NCBI GenBank assembly: GCA_000467715.1
Contig: AJFK01000612.1
Location: 272,024 to 336,023, forward strand
Direction: 5' to 3'
DNA: 64,000 bases
DNA from: Hysterium pulicare CBS 123377
Lineage: Eukaryota > Ascomycota > Dothideomycetes > Hysteriales > Hysteriaceae
In this document: in pieces, positions 1-12,290 of the stretch
Numbering within the stretch: the stretch's first letter is position 1
Layout: every line of letters starts with the position of its first letter
Translations under genes and position numbers: made by a program
The notes under the pieces: generated by a model
Told to the model about the DNA's origin: nothing
The model's input: the letters and a program-made list of their open reading frames with translations, nothing else
The model's database searches: none

Positions 1-196
1 ACATACTTTTGTGGAAGTAAAAACGTGTTCGGAGAGAGACGTATCACGTTGTGTGCCGTCTCACATGCGTTGACGATCCCCATTTTGTTTTGTGCATTCA
101 CAGAATTTATTTTTGCACGGCACACCACGCATCACAACTGTACTGTAGAATATTTCTGTGCGCTTGTTCGTCTTGGCGGCATGGGAAGCAAGGATA

Positions 197-271
197 GCAT
201 GCGCGCCGCCCGTGCCATGCATGGTGACGTTGCTGCGAGTGAAGCATGCCAACTGATGCTGCATGCAGCAT
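197..271. repeat. Cluster of GCATGC palindromes
   Basis: GCATGC occurs at 197-202, 244-249 and 261-266, and the related palindrome CCATGCATGG at 215-224. The third copy is the core of a perfect 16-base palindrome, ATGCTGCATGCAGCAT, at 256-271. Two more copies occur at 1,003-1,008 and 1,010-1,015. Such density suggests protein-binding sites, but no adjacent gene start is visible, so the role is unknown. Confidence 0.45.
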
Positions 272-1000
272 GGGAGTCTTTGACAGGTCTCGAATGGAGT
301 CGAACCAAGACACCAAGCCAGCCTCTTGGCCCTCTTTCTCACTCCCTTCTCCCCACTTTTGCACTGCCTTGTCACTGTCAGCTTCCTTCTGCTCCACCAT
401 GACAATCATTCGAGATGAATGATGAAATACGGCAGGGTGTCGGATCAGGTCACTAGGCCTCCATAATAGGCTGGCTGGGGCATCCGAGATCATAGGCGTG
501 TCCTGCGCAAGCGGGCTAGCACAGTCCCACCTATCAGAGAGAGCAATCGGATTCCCATATTTGGCCAGTGGGAGTGGCTTTCATCAGTTACCGGTCACGG
601 GGCGTAAGGTACTTTGTCTATTCCTTGTACATATCACCTCGTGGGCGCGAATCTCAGTCCAAGACACTTTCTCTCAATCCAAGCTGGGCAGCGAATCCTG
701 TGCTAAGGTCAATCCATTTGGCCCAATGGGGAGTCGGTCCCATCCAATCAAATGCCGGAAATGCGGATATAGTGACGTCCTGCTTCTTGTTGCTTCTTTG
801 AGGCGGGAGAGATAGGAAGCAAGCTCAGCGCTCAGTCAGCGACCCAGTCCGACCGTCGCCGAACTTGCATGAGTCATCATCAAGCTTACAGCTAGCTTTT
901 CGTAGGGCTGACGGAAATGCAGAGCGACTTCCACGCGAACAGGGCGTGCATTGGTACGTTACTGCTCGTGGTGGCAAAGCTGATTAGATAGGCGATTAAA

Positions 1001-1017
1001 ATGCATGCTGCATGCAT
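1001..1017. repeat. 17-base near-perfect palindrome with two GCATGC cores
   Basis: ATGCATGCTGCATGCAT equals its own reverse complement except at the central base. It contains two overlapping-spaced GCATGC units and belongs to the same motif family as the cluster at 197-271. The function is unknown. Confidence 0.45.
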
Positions 1018-1589
1018 GATAATCGTGAAGAATCCGGTAAGAACAAGCCACGGAATTGGTTGCAGACGTCCTTCATCATCCCACACGGCTGACAAGGCAA
1101 TTGTGAGGCATTAACTCGCAACCTTGCGGATCTTTCACCATCAATTGAGCGGTATCGGACTTGCTAAACGGGTCTTCGATTTGGAGTAAGGAAGAGAGAA
1201 ATTGGAGTTTGGATCCAGTCATCGGTCAAATCTCCACACGTCCACAGTACCATTAGTCGGGCCGAAACTGTATTTAGGGTTCTGCGGAGTCGTTCGGACA
1301 GTGATACAAGTACTTGAGATAGTCGATCTGACAACGCCTCAGGGCGCAGACAAGGCTCCCTAGCGCGTGATACCTATCACATACATTTAATGCACGATAT
1401 TGGGAAGTGATAATACTTGAGTCGCAATATTAATCTAAGATTCCGTATCAGACATCCTCCATAAATAGCAATGATTGCACACGTGGCTCTTGTGCTCTCC
1501 TGTCAAGTCCACTGACGTCCAACTAACGCCCCACTCAGCCTTTATTCGCCCTCTGTTGAGACGCTGCCTTGGAGCCTTGGGGCGCAGCA

Positions 1590-1619
1590 ACTCGAGGTCT
1601 GATTTTCAGACCCTCGAGT
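1590..1619. repeat. Inverted repeat able to form a hairpin
   Basis: The left arm ACTCGAG-G-TCTGA (1,590-1,602) pairs with the right arm TCAGACCCTCGAGT (1,606-1,619), leaving a three-T loop and one unpaired base. Both arms hold the palindrome CTCGAG. No gene is visible within 1 kb, so a terminator or RNA-structure role is only a possibility. Confidence 0.5.
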
Positions 1620-3020
1620 CAGGGCGTTCTTTTCTAATATCCCTCACTTGATTAATCTCACTACAGGCTGTACTCTTCCACGCTGTCTTTGGCATCAATC
1701 AGACCATTCGTTCATGCAGTTCCTAGTCTCATACAGATGTCTGACCTTACTCAATGAAAATACCCACTCGGAACTCTAGCCTTCCAGCTTGAGAATCAAA
1801 ACACCCCTGAAGAATGTTCCAAGCAGCCGGTGCCAGCTATTTGCCGATTCAGTGGTTGAGCTTGATCATTGCCAACATTATTCATGGCGGGAAAGAATTT
1901 CCAATTTCGTACATGAGGTTCATTCGTCTGATTTTCGGAAGCACGGCTCCTGTGGAAAGCCGCAGACTCCAGTATGCGTAGGTTTTGAGGAAGAGGCCGA
2001 GGTGTGTGGGGGGATGATTCATGGGTAGAAATTTATTTGCGGTACGGAACATGACTCGGTGAACCCTCATGTGATCGCTCCTCCATCCAACGCAACAAAG
2101 ACGGCAAGGCGGGAGTATTCGTGAGCGGGGTCACATCTGTATCGTGGGGCTGTTGAAGGAAATAAACGTGCTTTAGTGTGATGGGTGTCATGATTCATGG
2201 TAGTATCAACATTGAACGCCAGACCCTCCAAAATAAGTTGTAATTCTTGTGCTAGTTTCCGGGACACCTCAAGGAGCGCAAGTTACAGAGTCCAAATCAT
2301 CTTTGTACGCTGATAGTAAAGCAGTTGGTAGACGCAGACCCATCCTCCGAGAACGACAAATTATAAGACTCGTGTGCGTCGCCCTAAGATTCAGAAGAAG
2401 GTCAGAGACGATCGAAATGGACTTTCCGTAGCCGATGAGATTGGTGGACTATAAGTGAAATTGATTAATACAGGTCCTAAATCAAGCTTGTGGAGATCAT
2501 AACCTACAATATGCGGCTCTCCTTGGTGAGAAGCCTCCTCGCCATACCCAAGGATGAAAGCAATCAGTGCAGTAATACTATGTCGAACATCAAATATATT
2601 TTGCTTGAAATTACAGAAGATCAAAACCATGCCATTGCTAAAGATTGTTCGTGGTATGTACGCAGTGATGAAAGATGGCCTATCAAAAGTGACATGATAG
2701 AAAATTATCTAGGTAAATTCTTTTCGACAACAATACGTACACAGGCTCTATATACCTTGGCACTTTCTGGATGGGCTTGATGAGGGCAACTGGCTATAAT
2801 GACCTTCACCGAGCCCAAGCGAACTATGACTAGGTACACCTCTAGCACCGGAGTTGATGGAAGCAGTTACACCCCACCGGTATAGCTCCCGACCTTTGCA
2901 ATTGAATGTTAAAGGTACAAAGGTATAAGGCTTACATGCTCCGTTATTACGTGCACATCCCCATGAAGACTTTGTAGAACTTCCGCGCATGCCCAAAATT
3001 CCTGCATTGGCTCCATTACA

Positions 3021-6000
3021 TCAGGCCTCCAACCCGCCGCCGTATCGATGGTCGTTCGCATAATCTGCTAACCTAAGTTCCTATATGAATCGGTCAGCTT
3101 GGAATTTATGAAGATTAAGTTTGTGAGAGTTCATAAGGAAGCGCAGACCTCAGGAGAGAAATCGGAATAAGGTGGAGTAATGTTTATAGATTGGAAATGC
3201 TCGGTCACATATTTAGATCCGCCGAAGAAATATGCAGAGTATTCCAGGTCTTCTATTAAATAGGGAGGTTTTTCCATACCACTTGTGCCTGTAGAACTAG
3301 GCTTTGGTGTCGGTGTGCTACTGGCGGGTGGATTGCCGGTAGATGTTGCACTAGAACCAGAGTCTGCCAAACCGCTGAAAGCAGGGGTATAGTCTGCAAA
3401 GCTGAAAGCAGGGGTAGATTTTGTAAATCCGCTGAAAGCAGGGATAGAGTTTGGAAAAGCAGTGAAAGTAGGTGTAGATGAGCTTGTAGATGCCGAGGAA
3501 GAAAATGCCTTCGCGAAACCATCGAAACCACCAGAAGCAGGAGTGGATGAATTTGTAGCATCTGAGCTTGACTTCCCAAATAATAAATCGGCGAATGGAG
3601 TTTGCGATCCGACAGCAGGCCGGGGGGTTGATGAGCTTGTTGCAGTTGGACTTGGAGTCCCAAATGGTGAAGCTCCGGCTGCATTCTGAAAACTAAAAGT
3701 TGGCCGAGGGGTCGATGAGCTTGTAGTAGTTGGATTTGATGATGAACTGCCAGGGGAATTCTGCGATCCCGCGTTTGCGGCTTGACTATCACTTGATTGT
3801 TTGTTCGCACTTAACCCGCTGAACAAACTCGGCGACTGCCTTGGGGGCGTGCTGGCTGTCTCTGAAGGCGAGCCACCGAACAAAGTGTTTGAGTTTTTGC
3901 TTGCACTGGAAACTCCAATGCCAGGTGAGTGTGACCTGCCGGCACTGATTGTGGTGCTTGGCCGGAATACACTCGGGGACGTCCCAGAAGAGGGCGCATT
4001 GAATGAGCGTAGAGCAGAGTCCCAAGTATCCAACGAAGATCTCGGAGGCTCAGGGCTTGCTGCAGTAGCTCCAGTGGAAGAGGCCGACGGTCTTGTTCCA
4101 GAGCCTCCATGGACTTGATCAAGTACTGATCTTACAGGCGTCTCGCTAGAGCCTCCAGGGGAAGGTTGAACGGATTGGCTTTGTGGAGAAGAATTACTGT
4201 TGCTCCTCAATTCAGTGGCATTACGCACTGGAAGTGTCCTATCAGTGCGATTATCACCGCCTCCATTGTTTTGATTGCGACGCCCGGCTAAGCATAGTTA
4301 GCACTCCTCAGGTTATCAGACAATGCAAGAACATCACCACCCTGTCGTTCAAGAGAGGGGGTTATGAAATCATAAGAAGCTAATGTGGAACTACTAACCT
4401 CGGGGAGTCATCCCTCTTATCGTCTTCAGCGCGTTTTCTAATGCAGTTCTTGTCTTGTTGAGAAGGTTTCGCTTAACTACTGTGTCTCGAGACTCGGCGG
4501 CTACGAGTTTTAACTTTTCGTCGTCCATGTCTCTGATGATGGCGGAAGAAAAGATCTTTGGTAGATCCTTCAGTAAACATTGTTCAATGGCAAGTGAAGC
4601 GACATTGTTCAGGAAATTCAAAACGGTAATCTACCATGATGCAGTCAGTTTCCTTCCCACCAGTATTGAGACTGCGCGGAATGAAGACAGATAAAGGAAT
4701 ACAGTGTTGTCTGCAACCAGGCATTATAAGCCGAGTGCAGTAACATCTTACCTCATAGTAAGCTTGCATGGAATCCAAAGTTCCAGACGAACCATACTTG
4801 TCATCATTTGGAGACTTCTGCAGAGATAGTTGAGCCACGAGCTCATCAACTGAAGGCAAGGATGACGGATCCTTTCTCGTGGCTAACTCTCGCCGCACAG
4901 CCTCCACCACCGGCTTGGCGATCTTGTTCTCTTGCAGTATTTTCATTTTGAAAGCGAAGTATGGATCTATGTTAATAGGGTCAAAATCTCGGTGTGGAGC
5001 CAACAGTTCCTGAAGTTTGCTCAAAACTGCTTGCAGTCTGTCCTCCATGGCGGGATCAATGATCTGAACAAGCAGTTGATTGCACGTCGTCTCCTGGGCT
5101 ATATGACTGAGCAGTAGATCTAGGAAGTTCTTGACCGCGGTCCAAATGGCTTTTATGTGGTCGGTAGCAATTTCTTCCCAGGGTTCAGATTGCTGTTGAA
5201 AGAGTGAACCGATCAAGAGCGGATTAGAGATCCCAGGGAGCTCATTAGCTCTCTCGCTTCGCGCCAACGGGTCGACATGTTCCTGAAGAAATTGAGATCG
5301 TGATATCACCCTAGGGTGATCCAATCGAGACTCAACAGCAGCATTGTCGTTCGGACCTGCGTCTTCAGTAACATGCCACTTGTGCCCCTTCTGTAGCATT
5401 TCACTGGCGAATTGGTCATTGAGATTACGGACTATAGCCCTCAGCCTTTTCTCCAACCCCTCCGATGACGAAGCGTCGCCGAAAAATGATATCCGTCGAT
5501 ATCTTCCTTCTAGGGCTTCCTTAGTATACTCGTAGAATTTGTCACTGATTTCGGAAAGGTAGTTTTGCTGATCTTTAGCAGATTCGCGCGGCTCTCCAAT
5601 TTTCTTCAAACTTATATAGGTTTGTTCGAGGTCGTGATTAAGGCGTTCTGTGATGGACGGCAATTTCGAACGGATGTGACCCAGGAGCATCATGCTAAGT
5701 TTCGTTCGTAGATCATTGACTCCAAGCCCTACTGGCAGCCCTGCCCAGTTGCTGTTATCGAAGAATTCCTTTTCAACGATATCTCTTTCTTCGTTTGTAG
5801 TTGCCTGCTCCCCGTAGGTTCTGTTTCTGACGACATGCCAGCCATGCTCGAACTTAATCCGACTATTCCGTGCAAGATCCAGATATTCCTGTTCTCTCTC
5901 TGATCCGGATGGTAACAAATCAGGTTTGGTGATAATTCCTAACGTCCGCTGGCCGTTTGGAACTATGCTTCTGACATGGTTCAAAACCACCTGGATATCG

Positions 6001-6626
6001 ATGTCGTTATGAGCAGAGATGACCGCTAGGATGATACTATTACTTTGCCGCATATAGTTTTTAACGAGGGAGGTTACGAGGTTAACGTCTTTATCGTCAG
6101 GACGATAGTGAATTAGTCCCGGAAGATCCACAATCGTCAGTGGAGCCAAGTCAGGGGCAACTATGTCCACTTGTAGGATGTCCTCAAAGAAAGCATTGGA
6201 GCCCGTTCCATGATTCTCATTCATACACTCTCTGGCAGCATTGATCAAGTCTGGAAAACGATCGGGAGAAGAGAATGATCCTTGGAATCGCGTAAGACGG
6301 TCCCGGTCCTCTGAGTTCCGTGATGCAGATGGAATAATTCGAGTGCTGATTGAATGTGGGCCTCGACGGAGGCGAAGCTCACATGCGAACGTTGTACAAA
6401 CATTGCTCCGCGTTGGGAATCTCACCCTCGTTAAAGCCTCGAGCACAGAACTCTTGCCGGACGACTGGTCACCACAAACAATTAGCTGTGGAAGTCCGTC
6501 ATCTCCGAGGAGTTTTCCGACTCCTTCAGCTCTGAGCTTATCGATCGCGTTAAGCAGTTGATTTTCGTCCTCAGAAAGAAGTTGAGCAAAAGTAGTTCCG
6601 GTCAAAGTGTCAGCTGGTCCCGCCAT
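3021..6626 (-). CDS. Dynamin-like GTPase with FG-rich, GLEBS-like C-terminal tail
   Basis: Four exons: 6626-4752, 4630-4399, 4287-3149 and 3080-3021, about 1,101 aa, ATG at 6,626. The GTPase domain has the P-loop GDQSSGKSS at residues 52-60, switch residues CTTF, DLPG and TKPD. A dynamin middle/stalk region follows, then a GTPase effector domain near residues 628-700. The order resembles Mx-type and fungal dynamin-like proteins, with no PH domain or transmembrane segment. Unusually, about 380 Ser/Thr/Pro-rich residues follow, with FG dipeptides (TLFGG, SPFGT, LLFGK, FFGG) and PAFS repeats. The last exon joins to give QSINITPPYSDFSPEELRLA, then a DY and basic residues, resembling the GLEBS motif of NUP98. 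Membrane or polymer remodelling at the nuclear envelope is inferred. The last intron (donor GTCTGC) is supported by motif match only; without splicing the frame ends at 3,131. Confidence 0.85.
3374..3444 (-). repeat. Imperfect tandem repeats encoding PAFS units
   Basis: The plus-strand word GCTGAAAGCAGGG recurs at 3,374, 3,401 and 3,431, spaced 27 and 30 bases, with a degenerate fourth copy near 3,461. On the coding strand each copy encodes Pro-Ala-Phe-Ser followed by GF, FA or GL. Spacing in multiples of three keeps the frame, so the tail probably varies in length by repeat slippage. Confidence 0.7.
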
Positions 6627-7645
6627 TCTAAATAGTATTGTGAGTGATAGTTGAGTGCTAGGTCAGACCGTTGATGAGAGAGTCGGTTGGGATCATTGTT
6701 GGGAAAGGAATTAGGAAAATAGACGGATATGAGACTACCTTATAATAGCACAGAATCGAAGGACTAAGCGATGTGAGAAACGGGGTAGCAAGAAAGGGGG
6801 CTATGCATGGTATCAGCCTCACAAGGCTCCGAGGTTCTTTGCACCCTTGAAAGAGGCTTGATCGATAGCTTGGGCGCTTTGGCCAAGGGTTCCAAGAACA
6901 ATTCGAACAATGGTTCTCGGAGATCATGTTGTCAGTCATATAATTTGCTGAATCGATCATAAATTGAAGACCGACAGTCTTTGGAAGGATTTCAAAGAGA
7001 GACACGGCTTGAAACGCTTTCGCAAACGCCAAGGATTCGAACGCCGCGATAACATTGCATATGTACGCCCAACGCCACGAAGTGTCGCTGTGCCGCGATG
7101 GTGCATTATCCAATCGGGGTGCCATGGTTGCTTGCGACAAGTGCTCGAACTGTAAAACATGAGACAGTTGCGAATCCGACAGGGAGAACACCGTTGGAGC
7201 CCGAAGGCAGTAAGTAAATCCAAGTACTATTGCGTGTTCATTTCAATGAAGAAGTGAGGTTGGAGTTAACCCGTGCGGGACGGATCGTCTATGGTCTATT
7301 CCTAATTCGGCCCTCGCGTTCCCGAAGTTCTGTGCTCCTTGCCCCTGAGATGTTTCTTCGGCGTCAATATTCAGGGCGCTATCTTTGTAGTTTGAGCAGC
7401 GTACAATGGCATACATTTCAGACTACTTAGGACAAAATACATATCTATCTACTTGTGCAACTCGAAACCATGCCACTAGTACCAACGGACCTAATGCTCT
7501 CATTCGTTCTCAAATCCTCCAAACTCAGAAACAGACAGGTAATTAGACTTCACATTGACTACATGTACAACCAAGCGTGGTATTTCTCGTTTCCTCGCCC
7601 ACAAACCGATTCTCAAGCTCCTGCTACGAGGTCAGTTAAAGAAAT
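6627..7645. other. Spacer between the two dynamin-like genes
   Basis: About 1 kb that should hold the promoter of the downstream dynamin-like gene (start at 6,626) and the 3' end of the upstream one. A minus-strand open frame at 6,658-7,191 starts at GTG and shows no recognisable domain. I see no supported gene. Confidence 0.5.
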
Positions 7646-10390
7646 CTAGCAGGCTATGCTTGTGGAAAACCCACCGATTCGCTCGACCTGATTGAAAACA
7701 AACCTTGGGGGCGACAGACCGTTTGTCTTACTGTTCCCATACGATTGTGGAAAGCCGTTACCAGCATCGCTTTCTTCTGCCGTTTCACACTCGGAGTCGG
7801 ACTCGTTAGAAGGCATTCCACGCCAGGGCATTTTTGGCCTAGAACTCGTTGGTCTTGATGCTGTGCGTAGGGGTGACCGGGAGGTTGATGATTTAAACGC
7901 GTTTGGTGTCGTTGAGCTGCCTGATGAATGGGTGCGTCCACGAGGTGGTGCGCTATCTGCGCTAACACTGAGTCTTCTGAACGCCGAATCTAGATGATCT
8001 TCTGCACGGTTATTAGATGAACCATCTATAAGGTTCATCGATACAAAGGCCTCTTACCTTCAGTCACAGGTGTTTCTTCTTTCACGGTAGAGTACTCAGT
8101 TGTCTGCGGAGCTCTGCGCGGTGCGTTCTTTCGCATGGTGGGACCCTTGCGCATGACTTCAGCATATAGGTTAGTTCCAATTCCTGTCATTCATTTCGGT
8201 GTGAACGGCCTACCATTGACAGCTTGGTATGCCTGAAGATTGATGGTGCGTCGTCCAACTTTCAAATCTTTTATCTTCTCATCAAGTGAAGCACGCTCTA
8301 ACTGGATATCCTCGGATTCAGCGGCAATCGCCTCGAGTTTATCGTCATCCATTCCTCGAATCGTTGTGGGAGAGAAGATATTCGGGAGGTCGGCGACCAA
8401 ACAGTTCTCAGCAGCAAGGACAATCACATTGCTAGTGAATACTGAAATTGCGGCCTTTCAATGCATTATGTTAGTTTTACAACCACACCAAGTAGCTTGA
8501 GCTCAATATGGGGATGTAAGGAGTCTCGTTCTTCCATACCTTGTAATAAGCTTGCATACGGTCAAGGATTTCCGAATTCGCTATGTCATCGATAGACCCA
8601 TGACTATCAGTCAGCAATACGTCTCCGGACCCTGGCCCAGATATTCCATTTTCATTCCTGCTGACAAGACGCTCGGCCTGCAATCTGTGGATCTCTTCTA
8701 GATATCCTGGATCGTACGTAATCGGATCGAGAGAAGTATAGGGTTTAAGCAATTCTTCGAGCTTCTCCAGGACGATACGGCGTTTCTCCTCTAGATGCAT
8801 GTCGACATGTTCCATCATAAGAACATTGTAGGTTCGAGAATCCATCAGACTACTCAGGCAGAGCTCAAAGAATAATCTGACCGCTTGCCAGACAGAATCA
8901 AGGTAAATTTCACCTATTTGCTTCCAATGCTCGGACTGCTCCCGAAACAGATGTCCGATGATGAGGGGATTCCTTGTTCCTATTAGTTCCTTACCTCTGC
9001 TCTCCTTTGCCAATTCACTAATTTTGTCGAGATAAACTGAACGACTGATAGATTTCGGGCCATCGCAATAACTGTCTGAGAGGAGTGAAGATGCATCGTC
9101 AGATTCTTCAGGGTGGGACGGTGGCTTGGCCAGGATCTGCCATGTATGACCTTTTTGGTACATCGTCTTTGAAAACTGAAGGCTATGTTCTTCGATTCTG
9201 GCACGCAGTCTTCTAGGATCCCCATTTTGCGACGAAATCCAGAAGAATTTCTCATTGTAGGCACCGCTAAGAGCGTTCTCAGCAAGTCTCTGGAATTCCT
9301 CACTTCTGCTAGTGAGGTAGTCGTGTTGTGCTGCTTTGCTGGCCCGAGGCTTCCCTAGTTGGTCTCGTCGTATCTGACTTTTCGCGATGGCTGCGTCGAT
9401 TTTCTCGACGAGTAAAGGTAGCTTGGTACGAATCTGCTGCAAGAGAACTTTGCTGAGCCTAGTCCGTAAAGCATCAATGCCCATGTTGGAATCGAATTGA
9501 GCAATAGACCCCCATCTGCTCTTGGAAAAAAACTCTTTCTCCGCAGCATCTCGTTCATCATCTGAGCTGTCGCGCATTTGGAAGTCTCGATTTTTGACGA
9601 CATGCCAGCCGAGTCGAAGAGGGACCAAAGAGTTCTTGGCTAAGTCGAGATAACCTTGTTCCTTCTCGGAGCCTGAGTCCAGAGTATCTGGCTTTGTAAT
9701 AATCCCAAGAGTACGGAAACCGGGCTTGTCGAACTCTTGTGCGTATTTCAACACAATCTGATTCGCTCGCTCATTTTGTGCCGAAACTACAGCTAAAATG
9801 ATGCTGCTTTCACTGCTCATATAATTCTTCACCATGCGCTGTACAAGTTCAACGTCATCTGAGGTCTGCTTTTCATTCTCAAAATGAATTAGACCGGGCA
9901 GATCAACAATCGTTAGCGGCGAGCAGTCCGGTCCGGTGATCTCAACCTTTAGGATATCATCAAAAAATGCATTTGATGTTGCCCTAGAGACAATCTGCAT
10001 ATGCTGTCTTGCCTCTTCGATCAAGGAGCCAAATTCCTCAGGTGAGGAAATGGATTGCCGAAAAGTTTCCAGCCGTGTCTTCTCTGGGGGTTTTCGACTG
10101 TCTCCCGCTCGGATACTACCCACAATTTGTTGTTTCGGAGCTTTTCGGAGGATTAATTCGGTGGCGAAAGTTGTGCAGAGGCCATCCCTGGTTGGGAATT
10201 TGAGTCGAGTGAGGCCTTCAAGTACCGAGCTCTTGCCAGAGGACTGATCACCACATACTATGAGTTGAGGCAACTCAACATAATGGTTAAGCCCTTGAGC
10301 TCGTAGCTGATCGATGAGATTGAGGAGCTCCACCTGATCCGAAGAATGGAGCTGGTCAAGGGAAGTTGCGTCAAGAGCCTTGGTAGCCAT
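7646..10390 (-). CDS. Dynamin-like GTPase, tandem paralogue without FG tail
   Basis: Four exons: 10390-8540, 8454-8214, 8156-8058 and 8025-7646, about 856 aa, ATG at 10,390. The P-loop GDQSSGKSS is at residues 47-55, followed by CTTF, DLPG and TKPD motifs, the stalk, and a GTPase effector domain near 620-690. The intron at the end of the stalk (after MQAYYK) sits where its neighbour has one (after MQAYYE), which supports origin by gene duplication. Its tail is short (about 160 aa), Arg/Ser-rich and low-complexity, with no FG repeats or GLEBS-like end. The catalytic motifs look intact, so GTP hydrolysis and self-assembly are expected, but the cellular target is unknown. The last exon's stop at 7,646 is the simplest model; a further short exon cannot be excluded. 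Confidence 0.85.
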
Positions 10391-12290
10391 ATTTGTAAAA
10401 CAATGTGAAGAGCAGTAATAAAAGATGAAAAAGAGATAAGATAAACTGCTGCTTTACAAGACGTAGAAGATGGATTTGAGGTTGATCTGACTGTTTGTTA
10501 ATAGGGACGAAAGCTTTTTTGAAGTCTCGCCAAATGTTGAAGCGCCCAGGAGAAACGGACGACACATTCAGTTCTGGGTATGTTTGAGTTCGAAGGAACT
10601 TGTTTCAGGCCATATCGGCTCCTCCGAGTGGGCAGAGCATAGGAGGAAGTCGTCAGCAGAACCCCAGCTTCAGGTCTTGATACAGGAAGAGCTTCAACCC
10701 CTAGACGAAGGATCTTATTCTTAGCTATTCGAGTTCACGTTGATAAACAGATTTCTACGCCGTCAAGATAGTATCCGTACTAGCATATCGCTTAGGCTCG
10801 TAGCGAGGTTGGAAAAAGCGAGAAAGCTAATACAAAAACGACAAGAAAAATCAACAAACTCTATAAAGATTTATATATAACAAACAATCTGATAGGATGC
10901 TCATGCAGGTGGCTTACATGGAGTGCTACCTCGCCGAAAAGAGCATTAGGAAATTGGGAACTGCTGTGCCGCACCGACGAATAAGAGCTGACTCTGAGAG
11001 CGCCTTGCTGCAGACTTTGATACAAGTCCGCGAAGCGAAAGTTTCAGAAGTCAGAACCATGCATTTGTTAAGGATTTAGTAACGCTATGCACATGCCATT
11101 GACATGAGTTCAAGAAAGTTGAGAATGAGGGTAAGGAATGAATGGTCAACTTAGTCCGAAGAGATCACTTGTGACTAACCACAATCACTCCCAAACGGTT
11201 CAAATGACATATAGTGCAGCAGCAGACTACTCAAGTCATCCTTCACGCTTGAGAGTCCTAAGGTAAAAGAGGAGAGTATTGTAAAAGGAGACTAATTGAG
11301 GGGAAAGACCTACGTTGAGCCAATTCAAGAAGATATATTGTGTGCTACGAAGACCATTTCATCTGGAGAAAATCTCAGGCGCCCTTGTCCTAGAAATGAA
11401 CAAAGACAGACTAATGGTGTGGGATGTGGGTTCCAAGGTTCCCAACCAAAACATGTTTAATGGTTGGGGCTAGTTGATCGTTCTTTATCTGCATCGTCCA
11501 CTGCCCCGGTTTGGTGCTCATGTAGGTAGCCGTTATCTGCGCAAACCGACGGCTGGTCACTCAAGGCTTGAAGTATCATTCTAGGAATTTGACTGATTCA
11601 AAAGCGTTTATTGCGGTGCCTGGAATAGATGGACAGATATGTAAAGAGGTGAATGTCTAAGCCCCAAATTAGGATGGTGGGCAATGGCGGGTGATTCGCT
11701 CACGCGGGGTCCCGTCCACAGCCATTGTGACCTTGCCCTGCAGCACACCAGCACATCCTGTTGACGAATGCAAGACCTGGCTAGGAACATGGTCATCTCC
11801 AACTTCGCTCATCTCTATTCTCTCTCCTTCTTCCTTTCGCCTTCTACTGCTACCTTTCTTCAGCCTCGTTTGAGGTAGTCCGGAGAATTTGCGATTGGCG
11901 AGACGTTGTTTGAGCACAAACCACGGCTCTTGCGCCGGTCAAACAGGTCATCAACTGCCACCAGCGTCAGCACCGTCGAATCTTGAGCGCTATCTCCAAT
12001 CTACGGGCCTGAGGACAGCTACCATCAAGGCGCAGCTGACTACCCTTATACTATACATCTTCGCAACCTGTTCTCGAGGTCTCTGGCTATCACCAGCTCT
12101 ACGTGGTCATTCTGGAGCGGCTACGCACGACGTCTAAACAAAGGACCGATTTCGTCACCCGCTAGCGTTCTTGATACCACCTCAACCTCCCCTCATCTAG
12201 ATATCTGGCATAACGCCCGTTGCGGTTCTCGACAACCAATTTGAGGCGATTAAACCATTAAATACCGGAAGAGCCGTGGGAGGAAACAAT
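10391..12290. other. Intergenic region, divergent promoters
   Basis: It lies between the minus-strand dynamin-like gene (start 10,390) and the plus-strand gene at 12,291. No coding frame is supported. A pyrimidine-rich strip near 11,803-11,868 on the plus strand (runs of CT, TTCC) resembles the 5' UTR or core-promoter tracts of filamentous fungi and could belong to the 12,291 gene, perhaps with a 5' UTR intron. Confidence 0.5.

Larger units (their letters stand above)
1..3020. other. Intergenic region without a convincing gene
   Basis: No reading frame here has a recognisable domain or a plausible spliced structure. The open stretches (for example around 500-815 and 2,490-2,780 on the plus strand) are short, mostly begin at non-ATG codons and overlap open frames on the other strand. 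The region holds several GCATGC palindromes (197-1,015) and a strong inverted repeat (1,590-1,619), listed separately. It lies downstream of the minus-strand dynamin-like gene ending at 3,021. A non-coding RNA or a decayed gene cannot be excluded. Confidence 0.6.

Noticed and set aside
296-306. GGAGTCGAACC, which matches the reverse of a tRNA B-box
   Set aside because: On the minus strand the T-stem does not pair well and no A-box or acceptor stem lies at the right distance, so no tRNA can be drawn.
2490-2780. Plus-strand frame of 96 codons
   Set aside because: It begins at GTG, has no domain, and the opposite strand is also open.
6658-7191. Minus-strand open frame of 177 codons between the dynamin-like genes
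   Set aside because: It starts at GTG, has no recognisable domain and overlaps the probable promoter of the downstream gene. A faint WRWAY similarity to transporters is too weak.
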